Assembly: GCA_902776725.1 (NCBI GenBank)
Contig: CACYQX010000009.1
Span: forward strand, 1-64,000
DNA: 64,000 nucleotides
Source of the DNA: an uncultured Eubacteriales bacterium
GTDB lineage: Bacteria > Bacillota > Clostridia > Peptostreptococcales > Anaerovoracaceae
Direction of reading: 5' to 3'
Shown: positions 26,496 to 34,630 of the stretch, piece by piece
Layout: each line of letters begins with the position of its first letter
Position numbering within the stretch: position 1 is the first letter of the stretch
Translations under genes and position numbers: made by a program
Notes under the pieces: generated by a model
Database searches by the model: none
Seen by the model: the letters and a program-made list of their open reading frames with translations, nothing else
Told to the model about the DNA's origin: nothing

Positions 26496-28418
26496 ATGAA
26501 AGAGAAAAGTGTATTTAAAAGATTATTGGTCACAACTATGGCTCTCGCATTGGCTGTAAGCCTTACGGGATGCTTGGCGGCATTTAACGATTATGAATCC
26601 GGCAGCTCTCAGTATTACGATCTCTACAATTACGGTGACGATCAGGACAGTTCAATAACTAACACAATCAAGCCCGCAAGCCATAGAGACGAGGATACGG
26701 GAAACGGTGCAAGCGATGCCGATAAGAAAGCGGAACAAGAGGACTTTGCCGCATTCGTTGAAGAATCGTACAAGGCATCTATAGAGAGTAGCTATTTGGC
26801 TACCCATATTTACTATATCAATCCGGAAGCGGCCGGAATCGACACGTCTAATACGGAAGTAAGCTTTGGCACTGCTCCAACCGAAGCCGAGATGAAGGAA
26901 TCCCGCGATTACTATAAAGAACTCGCCAATATATTCGCAACGTTCAATAGAAGTCTTCTTACACCGGAGCAGCAGATCGAATACGATGCCATGAAGTGGG
27001 AGCTCGCCGTAGTAACTAGAATGAGCGACGAGAAATTTGATTACTACGAACAGCTCTTTGCCGCACCGAACAGTTTGGACGCAAACATCGTAAGCTATCT
27101 CTCCTCTTGGGACATCAGACACGAAACAGACGCCAAGAATATGGCCACTTTGATAAACTCTATTCCTGCATATGTCGACAGCGCAATAGTATATGCCAAA
27201 GAGCAGCAGTCTAGGAAGCTTCTCATGACCGACTTTGATGCTGTAATCAAAGGTTGCCAGGATGTTTTGGATAACGGCATGGAAAGTTCCGTTCTCAGAA
27301 AGCTCTTGGAAAAGGTAGACAAGCTTGAGCTCGATCAGGCAGCAAAGGACAAATACAAAGAAGATATAACAACAGCATTCCGCGATTCTTATCTCCCGTC
27401 GTTCCAGAAGATTATCGACGCTATGGAAGAAATGCGCGGAGGCTATAACAATACCGAAGGTTACTACTTCTTCCCTTATGGACGTGAGTACTACGAAGTT
27501 CTGCTCATGTATGCCTCGGGAACACTGGATTCCGCAGAGCGTATATACTCTTATCTGGAAAACAAATCTGACTCGTTGCTTTCGAGCCTTTTCAGCATCT
27601 ATGCCAAATATCCGGACGATGTTGATGCGTATTATGACGACAACGCTCCAAAGAGCGGCTTCAAGACATATCAGGAAATCTTGGATACAAACAAGACCGC
27701 CCTGCTCACCGATCACCCCGAGGTAAAGAACCTGGATTATCATATCGAGGATGCCGACCCGGAAGAAAAGCTCGACGAGAAAAACATCGCCGCATACTTC
27801 CTGATTCCGCCGCTAGACGGAGACAGAGTACAGCAGATGCGCGTTGAGCCGACGGGTCGTGATATAGAATCCCTCGATACGTATATAACCGTTTCCCACG
27901 AGGGATTCCCGGGACATATGTATCACTACGCCTACCTCTATAGCAATATAGATTCAGACTATATCAAAACCTTGGGAGTTGACGCAGTTATAGAGGGTTA
28001 TGCGGTATACGCCGAATTGGAAGCTCTCAATTACCTGAATGATGTAGGCACGGGCTTCAAGGAACTCATTAAGGTTTCGACCGCGCTCTCATATGCGGAC
28101 TATACGCTTGCGGATATCGGTGTCAACTACTACGGTTGGAGCCAATCCGAGATGCAGGAGTTCTTCACTGATATCGGTTATTCCATAGACGATGAATCAG
28201 CAAAGGAAATATTCGACTACCTGCGCTGCACTCCTGCCGCGTACGCACCTTACGGCTACGGATATCTGAGAATTGCCGATATCCGAGCAGGTGCAGAAAG
28301 CAGACTCGGAAGCAAATTCGATCTCTTGGATTTCAACACGGCATTCCTGAAAGCCGGAGCAGTACCGTTTGCAATCCTCGAAGAGCAAATCTCACAGTAC
28401 GTAAACGAGAAAAAATAA
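26496..28418 (+). CDS. DUF885-family lipoprotein, putative metallopeptidase
   Basis: Secreted lipoprotein of 640 residues: basic N terminus, hydrophobic stretch and the lipobox SLTGC, then a polar linker. The C-terminal half carries the DUF885 metal motifs: HEGFPGHMYH (H468, E469, H474) and further on EGYAVYAE, the usual second helix. These proteins are believed to be membrane-anchored zinc carboxypeptidase-like enzymes, but no substrate is known. It is a single-gene unit with its own terminator. Confidence 0.82.
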   Translation: MKEKSVFKRLLVTTMALALAVSLTGCLAAFNDYESGSSQYYDLYNYGDDQDSSITNTIKPASHRDEDTGNGASDADKKAEQEDFAAFVEESYKASIESSYLATHIYYINPEAAGIDTSNTEVSFGTAPTEAEMKESRDYYKELANIFATFNRSLLTPEQQIEYDAMKWELAVVTRMSDEKFDYYEQLFAAPNSLDANIVSYLSSWDIRHETDAKNMATLINSIPAYVDSAIVYAKEQQSRKLLMTDFDAVIKGCQDVLDNGMESSVLRKLLEKVDKLELDQAAKDKYKEDITTAFRDSYLPSFQKIIDAMEEMRGGYNNTEGYYFFPYGREYYEVLLMYASGTLDSAERIYSYLENKSDSLLSSLFSIYAKYPDDVDAYYDDNAPKSGFKTYQEILDTNKTALLTDHPEVKNLDYHIEDADPEEKLDEKNIAAYFLIPPLDGDRVQQMRVEPTGRDIESLDTYITVSHEGFPGHMYHYAYLYSNIDSDYIKTLGVDAVIEGYAVYAELEALNYLNDVGTGFKELIKVSTALSYADYTLADIGVNYYGWSQSEMQEFFTDIGYSIDDESAKEIFDYLRCTPAAYAPYGYGYLRIADIRAGAESRLGSKFDLLDFNTAFLKAGAVPFAILEEQISQYVNEKK

Positions 28419-28422
28419 ATTA

Positions 28423-28463
28423 AAAAGACGGTTATTCGATATGAATAACCGTCTTTTGTTTTT
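28423..28463. terminator. Bidirectional terminator after the DUF885 gene
   Basis: 15-bp stem AAAAGACGGTTATTC (28423-28437) with GAATAACCGTCTTTT (28443-28457), loop GATAT, then TTTTTT on the plus strand. The reverse strand also ends in a T run. Confidence 0.92.
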
Positions 28464-28476
28464 TGATTGTTAAGCG

Positions 28477-28899
28477 TTAGTTCAGTATTTCGTAGTCGCT
28501 GAAGTCCACACCTATCATTTCTTCCTGCTCCGCGGAGAGGCTTACAACAAAGTCCATTCCGTAGTTCTTTGATATGTTCTTGAGTCTCGCAAGGAACTGC
28601 GGAAGATCTCCAAGCGTAAAGTCCGCGTGCTTCAGGATACTGTCGATATATATTGTTTCAATATCATGATCGGAACTGATGATTCCATAGATGAATCCGA
28701 TGTACTCATCACTGTTGGTGATGTATTCAAAGTCCTCCATACATACGACTCTGATTCTGTATTTCAAATCGTACATCAGGCGAGCATTTTTGTTGATAAA
28801 GATAATACTTCCGTGGCTGCTCTGAACTTCCTCGTTAGCCATTTCCACCATCATCTTGGTCTTGCCCGTGCCCTTGTGTCCGATCAATAATTTAACCAT
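28477..28899 (-). CDS. Small P-loop ATP-binding protein
   Basis: A 140-residue protein with a Walker A motif near the N terminus (IGHKGTGKTK) and a Walker B-like strand (IETIYIDSILKH). The layout, with KGTGKT near residue 9 and a short body of alternating strands and helices, matches a compact P-loop ATPase. I do not recognise a named family. ATG 28899 is preceded by GGAGGATAGGGCC; the frame is open eight codons further upstream. It lies between the DUF885 gene and rlmN and has its own promoter. Confidence 0.7.
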   Translation of the reverse strand: MVKLLIGHKGTGKTKMMVEMANEEVQSSHGSIIFINKNARLMYDLKYRIRVVCMEDFEYITNSDEYIGFIYGIISSDHDIETIYIDSILKHADFTLGDLPQFLARLKNISKNYGMDFVVSLSAEQEEMIGVDFSDYEILN

Positions 28900-28937
28900 G
28901 GCCCTATCCTCCGTAAATATCATTTAGTATTTCAATC

Positions 28938-28966
28938 ATTTTAACACAGTGAACGTGTCTCTTCAA
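28938..28966 (-). promoter_or_regulatory. Promoter of the P-loop protein gene
   Basis: TTGAAG (28966-28961), 17-base spacer, TAAAAT (28943-28938) on the minus strand. It overlaps the rlmN stop codon region. Confidence 0.6.
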
Positions 28967-30060
28967 TGCCGATTTTGGTTTTTCTTGAGCCTGAGCTGAC
29001 CGCATGCCGCATCGATGTCCGCCCCCAGCTCCCTTCTCACCGTTGCAGCTATTCCGGCCTTTTCCAAGATTTCCGCAAACTCTTCCGCACGCTTTCTGCT
29101 TACGGTATCAAAGCCCGTACCCTCCACCTTGTTAAGGGGTATTAGATTCACATGGCAAAGCATACCCTTAAGAAGATTTGCAAGCCTTTTCACATCCTCG
29201 TCGCTGTCATTTACACCGTTAACCATGGTGTATTCAAATGTGATTCTTCTTTTGGTCTTCTTAGTGTATTCTTTGGCTGCTTCCATGATTTTTTCTATGG
29301 GGAACATTCTGTTTATTGGCATCATGGAGGATCTCACATCATCCGTGGTAGCATGGAGGGATATTGCCAGATTAACCTGGGGGCAGTCCTCCGCAAATAA
29401 CTTAAGCATTGAAACCACACCGCAGGTTGAAACGGTAATATTCCTATTGCTGATATTTAACCATCTGGGATCGTGAACCGTTTGGATGAATCTCATCACA
29501 TTGAGGTAATTGTCAAAGGGCTCACCCGTTCCCATGACAACGATATGATTGATTTTCCATTCTTTCGGATCTATTTCCTTGGATGAGGCTTCACCCTTCT
29601 CGGATGCTAGAGAATTCTTCACAGCCCTTTCCACCGTGAGGAGCTGTGCCAGAATCTCCCCTGAAGTAAGGTCACGGCTAAGTCCGTTTAATGTAGAGGC
29701 GCAGAATTTACACCCCATTCGACAACCCGCCTGCGAAGAAACACAAATGGAATTGCCGTATTTATATTTCATAAAAACCGTTTCTATGGCATTTCCGTCG
29801 GAATATTCCAGAAGAAACTTTCTGGTGCCGTCTTCTTTGGAAACCTGCTCCCTGACGATTTTAGGATTATATATTTCAAACTCCTCATCCAGCTTCTCCT
29901 GTATGTCCGCCGGCAGATTCTTCATATCCTTAAAATCAGTCACCCCTTTATAGAGCCAATCCAAAACCTGGCGAGCCCTATAAGCCTGCATTCCCAAATC
30001 CGGAAACAACCATTCAAGTTCTTCAATTGTAAAATCCAGTATTTGCATTTTCATAATCAT
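28963..30060 (-). CDS. rlmN: Dual-specificity 23S rRNA/tRNA adenine-C2 methyltransferase
   Basis: Radical SAM enzyme that methylates C2 of A2503 in 23S rRNA and A37 in some tRNAs. The 4Fe-4S motif is CRMGCKFC; VVMGTGEPFDN and the catalytic Cys region AACGQL near the C terminus are present, as is ISLHATTDD. Length 365 is normal. Three in-frame ATGs at 30060, 30054 and 30048 lack a strong ribosome binding site, so the start is uncertain by a few codons. It follows ileS, with a 10-bp hairpin between. Confidence 0.96.
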   Translation of the reverse strand: MIMKMQILDFTIEELEWLFPDLGMQAYRARQVLDWLYKGVTDFKDMKNLPADIQEKLDEEFEIYNPKIVREQVSKEDGTRKFLLEYSDGNAIETVFMKYKYGNSICVSSQAGCRMGCKFCASTLNGLSRDLTSGEILAQLLTVERAVKNSLASEKGEASSKEIDPKEWKINHIVVMGTGEPFDNYLNVMRFIQTVHDPRWLNISNRNITVSTCGVVSMLKLFAEDCPQVNLAISLHATTDDVRSSMMPINRMFPIEKIMEAAKEYTKKTKRRITFEYTMVNGVNDSDEDVKRLANLLKGMLCHVNLIPLNKVEGTGFDTVSRKRAEEFAEILEKAGIAATVRRELGADIDAACGQLRLKKNQNRH

Positions 30061-30068
30061 CCATAATC

Positions 30069-30096
30069 AAAGAACTTGCCTTCCGACAAGTTCTTT
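30069..30096 (-). other. Hairpin between ileS and rlmN
   Basis: 10-bp perfect stem AAAGAACTTG (minus strand) with CAAGTTCTTT, loop TCGGAAGG. The downstream T run is broken (TGATTAT), so it is only a weak terminator and may be a processing or attenuation site within an ileS-rlmN transcript. Confidence 0.5.
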
Positions 30097-30102
30097 TCAT
30101 CT

Positions 30103-33100
30103 TTATTTGCGTACAACAGAAATTCCGGTTTTGTGACCATTGAGGTCAAAGGTCTCCAGGTCGGTTCCCTCCAAGATGGCATCCGCCAAAGTCTCTTCTT
30201 TGATGTAGGACTCGTGAATTGCGATGGCATTTTTGATGTCATCGTCTGCATCCACATAGATATCTATGCGATCCATCATCTCAAACTCAGCCTGCTTTCT
30301 CAACTGCTGCACCTTGGAAATAAGTTCACGGGCATATCCTTCGTTTACCAGCTCATCGGTGAGTGTGGTATCCAGAATGGTGAAGACGTTATTCTCCATG
30401 GCCACGGCAAAGCCTTCCTTGGCGCTTATTCTGATGTCAACGAGGTCCTTTGTTATTTCAGTTTCCTCTCCATCCAGCACCAGTACAGCTTTTTCGTTAG
30501 CCTCTATCTCGGATATGAATGCCTTTGGATCAACCTGTGCGAGCGCCTGTCCGAAGGACTTAATCTTTCCTCCGAGAACCGGTCCCGCTTCCTTAAAGTT
30601 CGGCTTGAGGCTCAGATCCATATATGTATCAAGGTCGTCCGCAAATACCACATTCTTAACATTGAGTTCTTCCTGAATGAGCGGAACGAGATCTTCAATG
30701 GTCTCTCTGTACTTACCGTCTACGAGTATCTCGGAAAGCGGCTGTCTGACCTTGATCTTTTCCTTCTCACGCGTTCCTCTTCCGAGCGTAACGAGAGTTC
30801 TTACAAGGTCCATTCTCTCCTCGACCTGTTCATCTATCAGCGACTCGTCAGCCTCAGGAAGATATGCGGTGTGAACGCTATATTCTCCTGTGAGTTTGGT
30901 ATAGATTTCATCCGAAAGGAACGGTGCGAGCGGCGCCATAAGCTTTGATACGCCTACGAGCGCTTCATATGTCGTCGAATAAACCGCCTTCTTATCGATT
31001 GTCATTTCGGATCCGTAATAGCGCCTACGAGCACGTCTTATATACCAGTTAGAGAGATCCTCATTTACAAAGTCCGTAAGCGCACGCACGGTCTTCATAT
31101 GGTCGTATGAGTCCATGAACTCCCTAACGTCTCTTACGAGTTTGTTATACTTGGATATGATCCAGCGGTCGAGTTCCGGTCTCTCGGCATAAGGAACCGC
31201 GAGGCCCTCGATACTCTTTGCATCAACATTATCCTGATCCGCATAGAGAACAAAGAAATTATACACATTCTTAAGGGTTCCGAAGAATTTGCTTACTACA
31301 TCCTTTAGACCTTCCTCGTCGAATTTGGTCGGCGTCCATGCCGGGGAAACCGAAAGCAGATACCACCTCGTAGCGTCGGCACCGTATTTATCAAAGAGTT
31401 CAAACGGATTAACCGTATTTCCTCTCGACTTGCTCATCTTCTTTCCATCTTTGTCGAGGATGAGGTCGTTTACGAGAACGTTTCTGTATGGCGCGGCGCC
31501 TTTGATGAAGGTCGATATCGCCATGAGAGAATAGAACCATCCTCTCGTCTGGTCGATTCCTTCGCAGATGAAGTCCGCCGGGAAGAGTTCACCGGAGTCA
31601 ACCGCTTCTTTGTTTTCAAACGGATAATGCCACTGAGCAAACGGCATTGCACCTGAGTCGAACCAGCAGTCCATAACCTCAGTGATACGCGTCATCGGCT
31701 TTCCGCATTTTGGACAAGTGACGTGAACGTCGTCAACATAAGGTCTATGGAGTTCAATGCTCTCGTCGATATCTTCCTGCGCTCTATCAACAAGTTCCGC
31801 GCGGCTTCCGATACAGTCAAGTTCTCCGCAGTCGCAGCGCCAGATTGGAATCGGGGTTCCCCAATAACGCGATCTGGAGATAGCCCAGTCTTTAACCTCT
31901 TCCAGCCAATTTCCGAAACGCTTCTCACCGACGAATTCAGGATACCAATTAACAGTATTATTGTTTGCAACGAGCTCGTCCTTGAGCGCGCTCATCTTGA
32001 TATACCAGCTCTTGCGAGCGTAATAAACAAGCGGAGTTCCGCAGCGCCAGCAGTGCGGATAGTTATGCTCTATCTTCTGCTTTGCGAACACTTTTGTGTC
32101 GAGCCATTTGATTATATCGACGTCGAGTCCATCTTCCATTATGAAGCGACCCGCCCACGGAGTCGTCGTGTATTTACCGCTTTCGTCAACAGGCTGGAAA
32201 ACCGGGAGTCCGTATTTGACGCCGCAGTTATAGTCGTCTTCACCAAAGGCAGGAGCCGTGTGAACGATACCGGTACCATCTTCTGTGGATACATAGTCCA
32301 TACACGTAACAAAGAATGCCTTTACGTCGTCACCGAGCGACTCTCTTAGGAACGGCATAATCGGCTCATACTCCATATATTCGAGGTCTTTACCCTTCAT
32401 CTCCTCTACGACTTCGTAGTTACCCTCTCCGAGAGTCTTGTCGGCGAGGCCCTTTGCGAGATAGAAGTAACTTCCCTCATCCGCACCGGTAAGCATCTTA
32501 ACCTTTACATAGTCGATGTCGGGACCGACCGTGAGCGCGGTGTTCGATGCAAGAGTCCATGCCGTGGTGGTCCAAGCCAGGAAGTATTCATTATCCGTTC
32601 CCTTCTTCTTGAACTTAACCGTGAGAGTAATTACCTTTACTTCTTTGTATCCTTGCGCAACCTCGTGGGAAGCGAGTCCTGTTCCACAGCGCGGGCAATA
32701 AGGAAGAATCTTATGTCCTTCGTAGATGAGGCCCTTCTTGAAGAACTCCTTGAGTATCCACCAGCCGGATTCTATATAGTCGTTGTCCAGCGTGATGTAT
32801 GGATTATCCAGATCTACGAGATAAGCCATGCGCTCCGACATCTCGCGCCATTTGTCCGTATATGTGAATACGGATTCGCGGCATTTTTGGTTGAACTCCT
32901 TGATACCGTATTTCTCAATATCCTGCTTGCCGTTCATGCCGAGTTGTTTCTCAACCTCAATCTCAACAGGAAGTCCGTGGGTGTCCCAACCGGCCTTTCT
33001 GTTAACCTGATAGCCCTTCATTGTCCAATAGCGGCAGACTGAATCCTTAAGCGTTCTTGCCATTACGTGGTGGATTCCCGGCATTCCGTTGGCCGTTGGA

Positions 33101-33237
33101 GGTCCCTCGTAGAATACCCATTTAGGTTTTCCTTCGCGCTCCTCCACGCATTTCTTCAGAAGGTCTTCTCTCTTCCACTTTTCTACCTGCTGGTTCTGCA
33201 CCTCTGCTACAGGCAGGTCTGACAGTTTTTCAAACAT
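30103..33237 (-). CDS. ileS: Isoleucyl-tRNA synthetase, type 2
   Basis: Class I synthetase of 1044 residues. The HIGH-equivalent region reads GPPTANGMPGIHHV and the KMSKS loop is KKMSKSRGN. This N-terminal form with PPTANG, and length above 1000, are features of the eukaryotic-like type 2 enzymes, which in other bacteria are poorly inhibited by mupirocin. The editing domain and C-terminal anticodon-binding region are present. AGAGGAAGAGG precedes the ATG. Expression is controlled by the T-box leader at 33286-33570. Confidence 0.97.
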   Translation of the reverse strand: MFEKLSDLPVAEVQNQQVEKWKREDLLKKCVEEREGKPKWVFYEGPPTANGMPGIHHVMARTLKDSVCRYWTMKGYQVNRKAGWDTHGLPVEIEVEKQLGMNGKQDIEKYGIKEFNQKCRESVFTYTDKWREMSERMAYLVDLDNPYITLDNDYIESGWWILKEFFKKGLIYEGHKILPYCPRCGTGLASHEVAQGYKEVKVITLTVKFKKKGTDNEYFLAWTTTAWTLASNTALTVGPDIDYVKVKMLTGADEGSYFYLAKGLADKTLGEGNYEVVEEMKGKDLEYMEYEPIMPFLRESLGDDVKAFFVTCMDYVSTEDGTGIVHTAPAFGEDDYNCGVKYGLPVFQPVDESGKYTTTPWAGRFIMEDGLDVDIIKWLDTKVFAKQKIEHNYPHCWRCGTPLVYYARKSWYIKMSALKDELVANNNTVNWYPEFVGEKRFGNWLEEVKDWAISRSRYWGTPIPIWRCDCGELDCIGSRAELVDRAQEDIDESIELHRPYVDDVHVTCPKCGKPMTRITEVMDCWFDSGAMPFAQWHYPFENKEAVDSGELFPADFICEGIDQTRGWFYSLMAISTFIKGAAPYRNVLVNDLILDKDGKKMSKSRGNTVNPFELFDKYGADATRWYLLSVSPAWTPTKFDEEGLKDVVSKFFGTLKNVYNFFVLYADQDNVDAKSIEGLAVPYAERPELDRWIISKYNKLVRDVREFMDSYDHMKTVRALTDFVNEDLSNWYIRRARRRYYGSEMTIDKKAVYSTTYEALVGVSKLMAPLAPFLSDEIYTKLTGEYSVHTAYLPEADESLIDEQVEERMDLVRTLVTLGRGTREKEKIKVRQPLSEILVDGKYRETIEDLVPLIQEELNVKNVVFADDLDTYMDLSLKPNFKEAGPVLGGKIKSFGQALAQVDPKAFISEIEANEKAVLVLDGEETEITKDLVDIRISAKEGFAVAMENNVFTILDTTLTDELVNEGYARELISKVQQLRKQAEFEMMDRIDIYVDADDDIKNAIAIHESYIKEETLADAILEGTDLETFDLNGHKTGISVVRK

Positions 33238-33285
33238 GTCCTCTTCCTCTCTTTGATAATTGAATAATTCCGGATTAGGGGCAAT

Positions 33286-33570
33286 AAAAAGTCCCCAAAT
33301 GATTGTTGGGGACGATTATATCTATAACCGCGGTACCACCCCAGTTGCATACAGCTTGCACCCGCTTTCTCCGTCGCGGATAACATACTGTGCCTCTCTT
33401 TGGAATGTCGGACTCGGGAGTGATATTCGCCTGTCGCAGGATCACCGTCCGTCTCTCAGCCCTGACGCTTCTGCGCCACCGGACAGACTCTCTGTAAGGG
33501 TCTTACTCTGCCGCTACTTTGTCTCCTTCACAGCCCGTATAGTCTTTGGCTCTGCCAAAGCAATTGTACC
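33286..33570 (-). promoter_or_regulatory. T-box leader (tRNA-Ile) controlling ileS
   Basis: The minus strand shows a T-box leader: stem I with the specifier codon ATC (33424-33422) followed by A in GAATATCACTCC; the antiterminator bulge GGGTGGTACCGCGG (33341-33328); and a terminator stem GTCCCCAA/TTGGGGAC (33313-33291) with a TTTTT run (33290-33286). ATC is an isoleucine codon and the T in GGTACC fits a tRNA with A at position 73, so uncharged tRNA-Ile should stabilise the antiterminator and turn on ileS. Confidence 0.93.
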
Positions 33571-33575
33571 TTGCT

Positions 33576-33604
33576 AGTCTAACACATAGAGCTAGCAAAA
33601 TCAA
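33576..33604 (-). promoter_or_regulatory. Promoter of the T-box-ileS transcript
   Basis: TTGATT (33604-33599), 17-base spacer, TAGACT (33581-33576). The inverted repeat TTGCTAG-N14-CTAGCAA (33598-33571) spans spacer and -10. Confidence 0.65.
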
Positions 33605-33648
33605 TGGTTTATCTGCCCGAACAAATTGGATATAAACTCCACATTCTC

Positions 33649-34485
33649 TTATTCGGAAACTTTACCGCATACGCTGCAATAACTATATGTTTCCGTTTCG
33701 TCGTATGCTTCTTTATCAACAACCCAAACATCTTTGGTTGCTTTTTCATAAGAGCCGTGCCTATCAATTTCACTTTCTGGTATCGTTCCACCTTCAAAAT
33801 TGGATGGATCTATATACCAAAGGCTATGCTCAAGAAAATCATCAAAGGTATCAAAACCTTCTCCACAGAGGCAAACAATCATTTCTCGCGGCTCATAATG
33901 ACCTTCTTCATCGTGGTGGATGGTATTGCTTACGCTCACCCAGCTATGGCCGGTCGCATATATGGTTTCAGCATAACCGGAACCGCAGGTTAAGCACTCA
34001 TATGTCCTTGAGCCATTCGTCTCACAGGTGGCCGCTGTTACGCTTACCGTATAGTTATGTCCTAACGCAGGCGTTACCTCTATATGGCCATCCCCACAAT
34101 TCTCGCATATTTTCCCTTTTTCACCATCTTTATCGCAGGTCGGTTCAGTATCAACCTCTTTATAATTGTGAGCAATTGCAGGAATTGTCTCTGTATGACT
34201 ATCCCCACAATTTTTACACTTCAGTTCCTTCTTACCTGCAGTTTCACACGTCGCTTTGATCTTGATGGTTTCTTTGTAGTCATGTCCGGTCGCAGGGAGC
34301 GTCTCAGTATAGGTGCTATCACATTCATAGCATTCAAACTCTGCTTCGCCATCCGTCTCGCAAGTTGGATCGATCCTACTTATTTCCTTGTAACGATGGT
34401 CATGCGGTTCCATCCTACATCCGGATAACATAAACAGCATTACCACAAGTATCGAGTTGATCAAAACAAGAATAAACTTCTTCAT
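33649..34485 (-). CDS. Lipoprotein with four CxxC repeat modules
   Basis: A 278-residue protein with a signal peptide and lipobox (MLFMLSGC, Cys23). About four repeats of 37-39 residues follow, each reading roughly H-x-Y-K-E, then P-T-C or A-T-C with x3-G, then C-x2-C-G/D and T-E-T-x-P-A-x-G. A His/Glu-rich stretch and a last CSVCG close the protein. Modules of this type occur in surface proteins of gut Clostridia; the paired Cys may bind zinc or form disulfides outside the cell. Function unknown. The gene stands alone between pnp and the ileS leader with its own promoter. Confidence 0.75.
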   Translation of the reverse strand: MKKFILVLINSILVVMLFMLSGCRMEPHDHRYKEISRIDPTCETDGEAEFECYECDSTYTETLPATGHDYKETIKIKATCETAGKKELKCKNCGDSHTETIPAIAHNYKEVDTEPTCDKDGEKGKICENCGDGHIEVTPALGHNYTVSVTAATCETNGSRTYECLTCGSGYAETIYATGHSWVSVSNTIHHDEEGHYEPREMIVCLCGEGFDTFDDFLEHSLWYIDPSNFEGGTIPESEIDRHGSYEKATKDVWVVDKEAYDETETYSYCSVCGKVSE

Positions 34486-34528
34486 TGGTCTCCTCCTTAT
34501 AGGTTCTTACTAAGGCTTCTTATTAGTA

Positions 34529-34557
34529 AATATGCAATAAAACATAAAAACTGTCAA
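34529..34557 (-). promoter_or_regulatory. Promoter of the CxxC-repeat lipoprotein gene
   Basis: TTGACA (34557-34552), 17-base spacer, CATATT (34534-34529). A leader of about 40 bases ends in AAGGAGG before the ATG at 34485. Confidence 0.75.
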
Positions 34558-34582
34558 CCGCGCGTGTATGCGCTTTGATATC

Positions 34583-34615
34583 AAAAAAGGCATAGCCGCA
34601 GTCGGCTATGCCTTT
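34583..34615 (-). terminator. Terminator after pnp
   Basis: Perfect 13-bp stem AAAGGCATAGCCG with CGGCTATGCCTTT, loop ACTG, followed by TTT on the minus strand. Confidence 0.9.
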
Positions 34616-34630
34616 AATAAAATTTTCTTT

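Noticed and set aside
26652..27743. Long open frame (363 codons) opposite the DUF885 gene
   Set aside because: It has no recognisable domain, no ribosome binding site, and lies entirely opposite a gene with a clear signal peptide and metal motifs.
30076..30948. Open frame opposite the ileS 3' end
   Set aside because: Antisense shadow with no start signal or family pattern.
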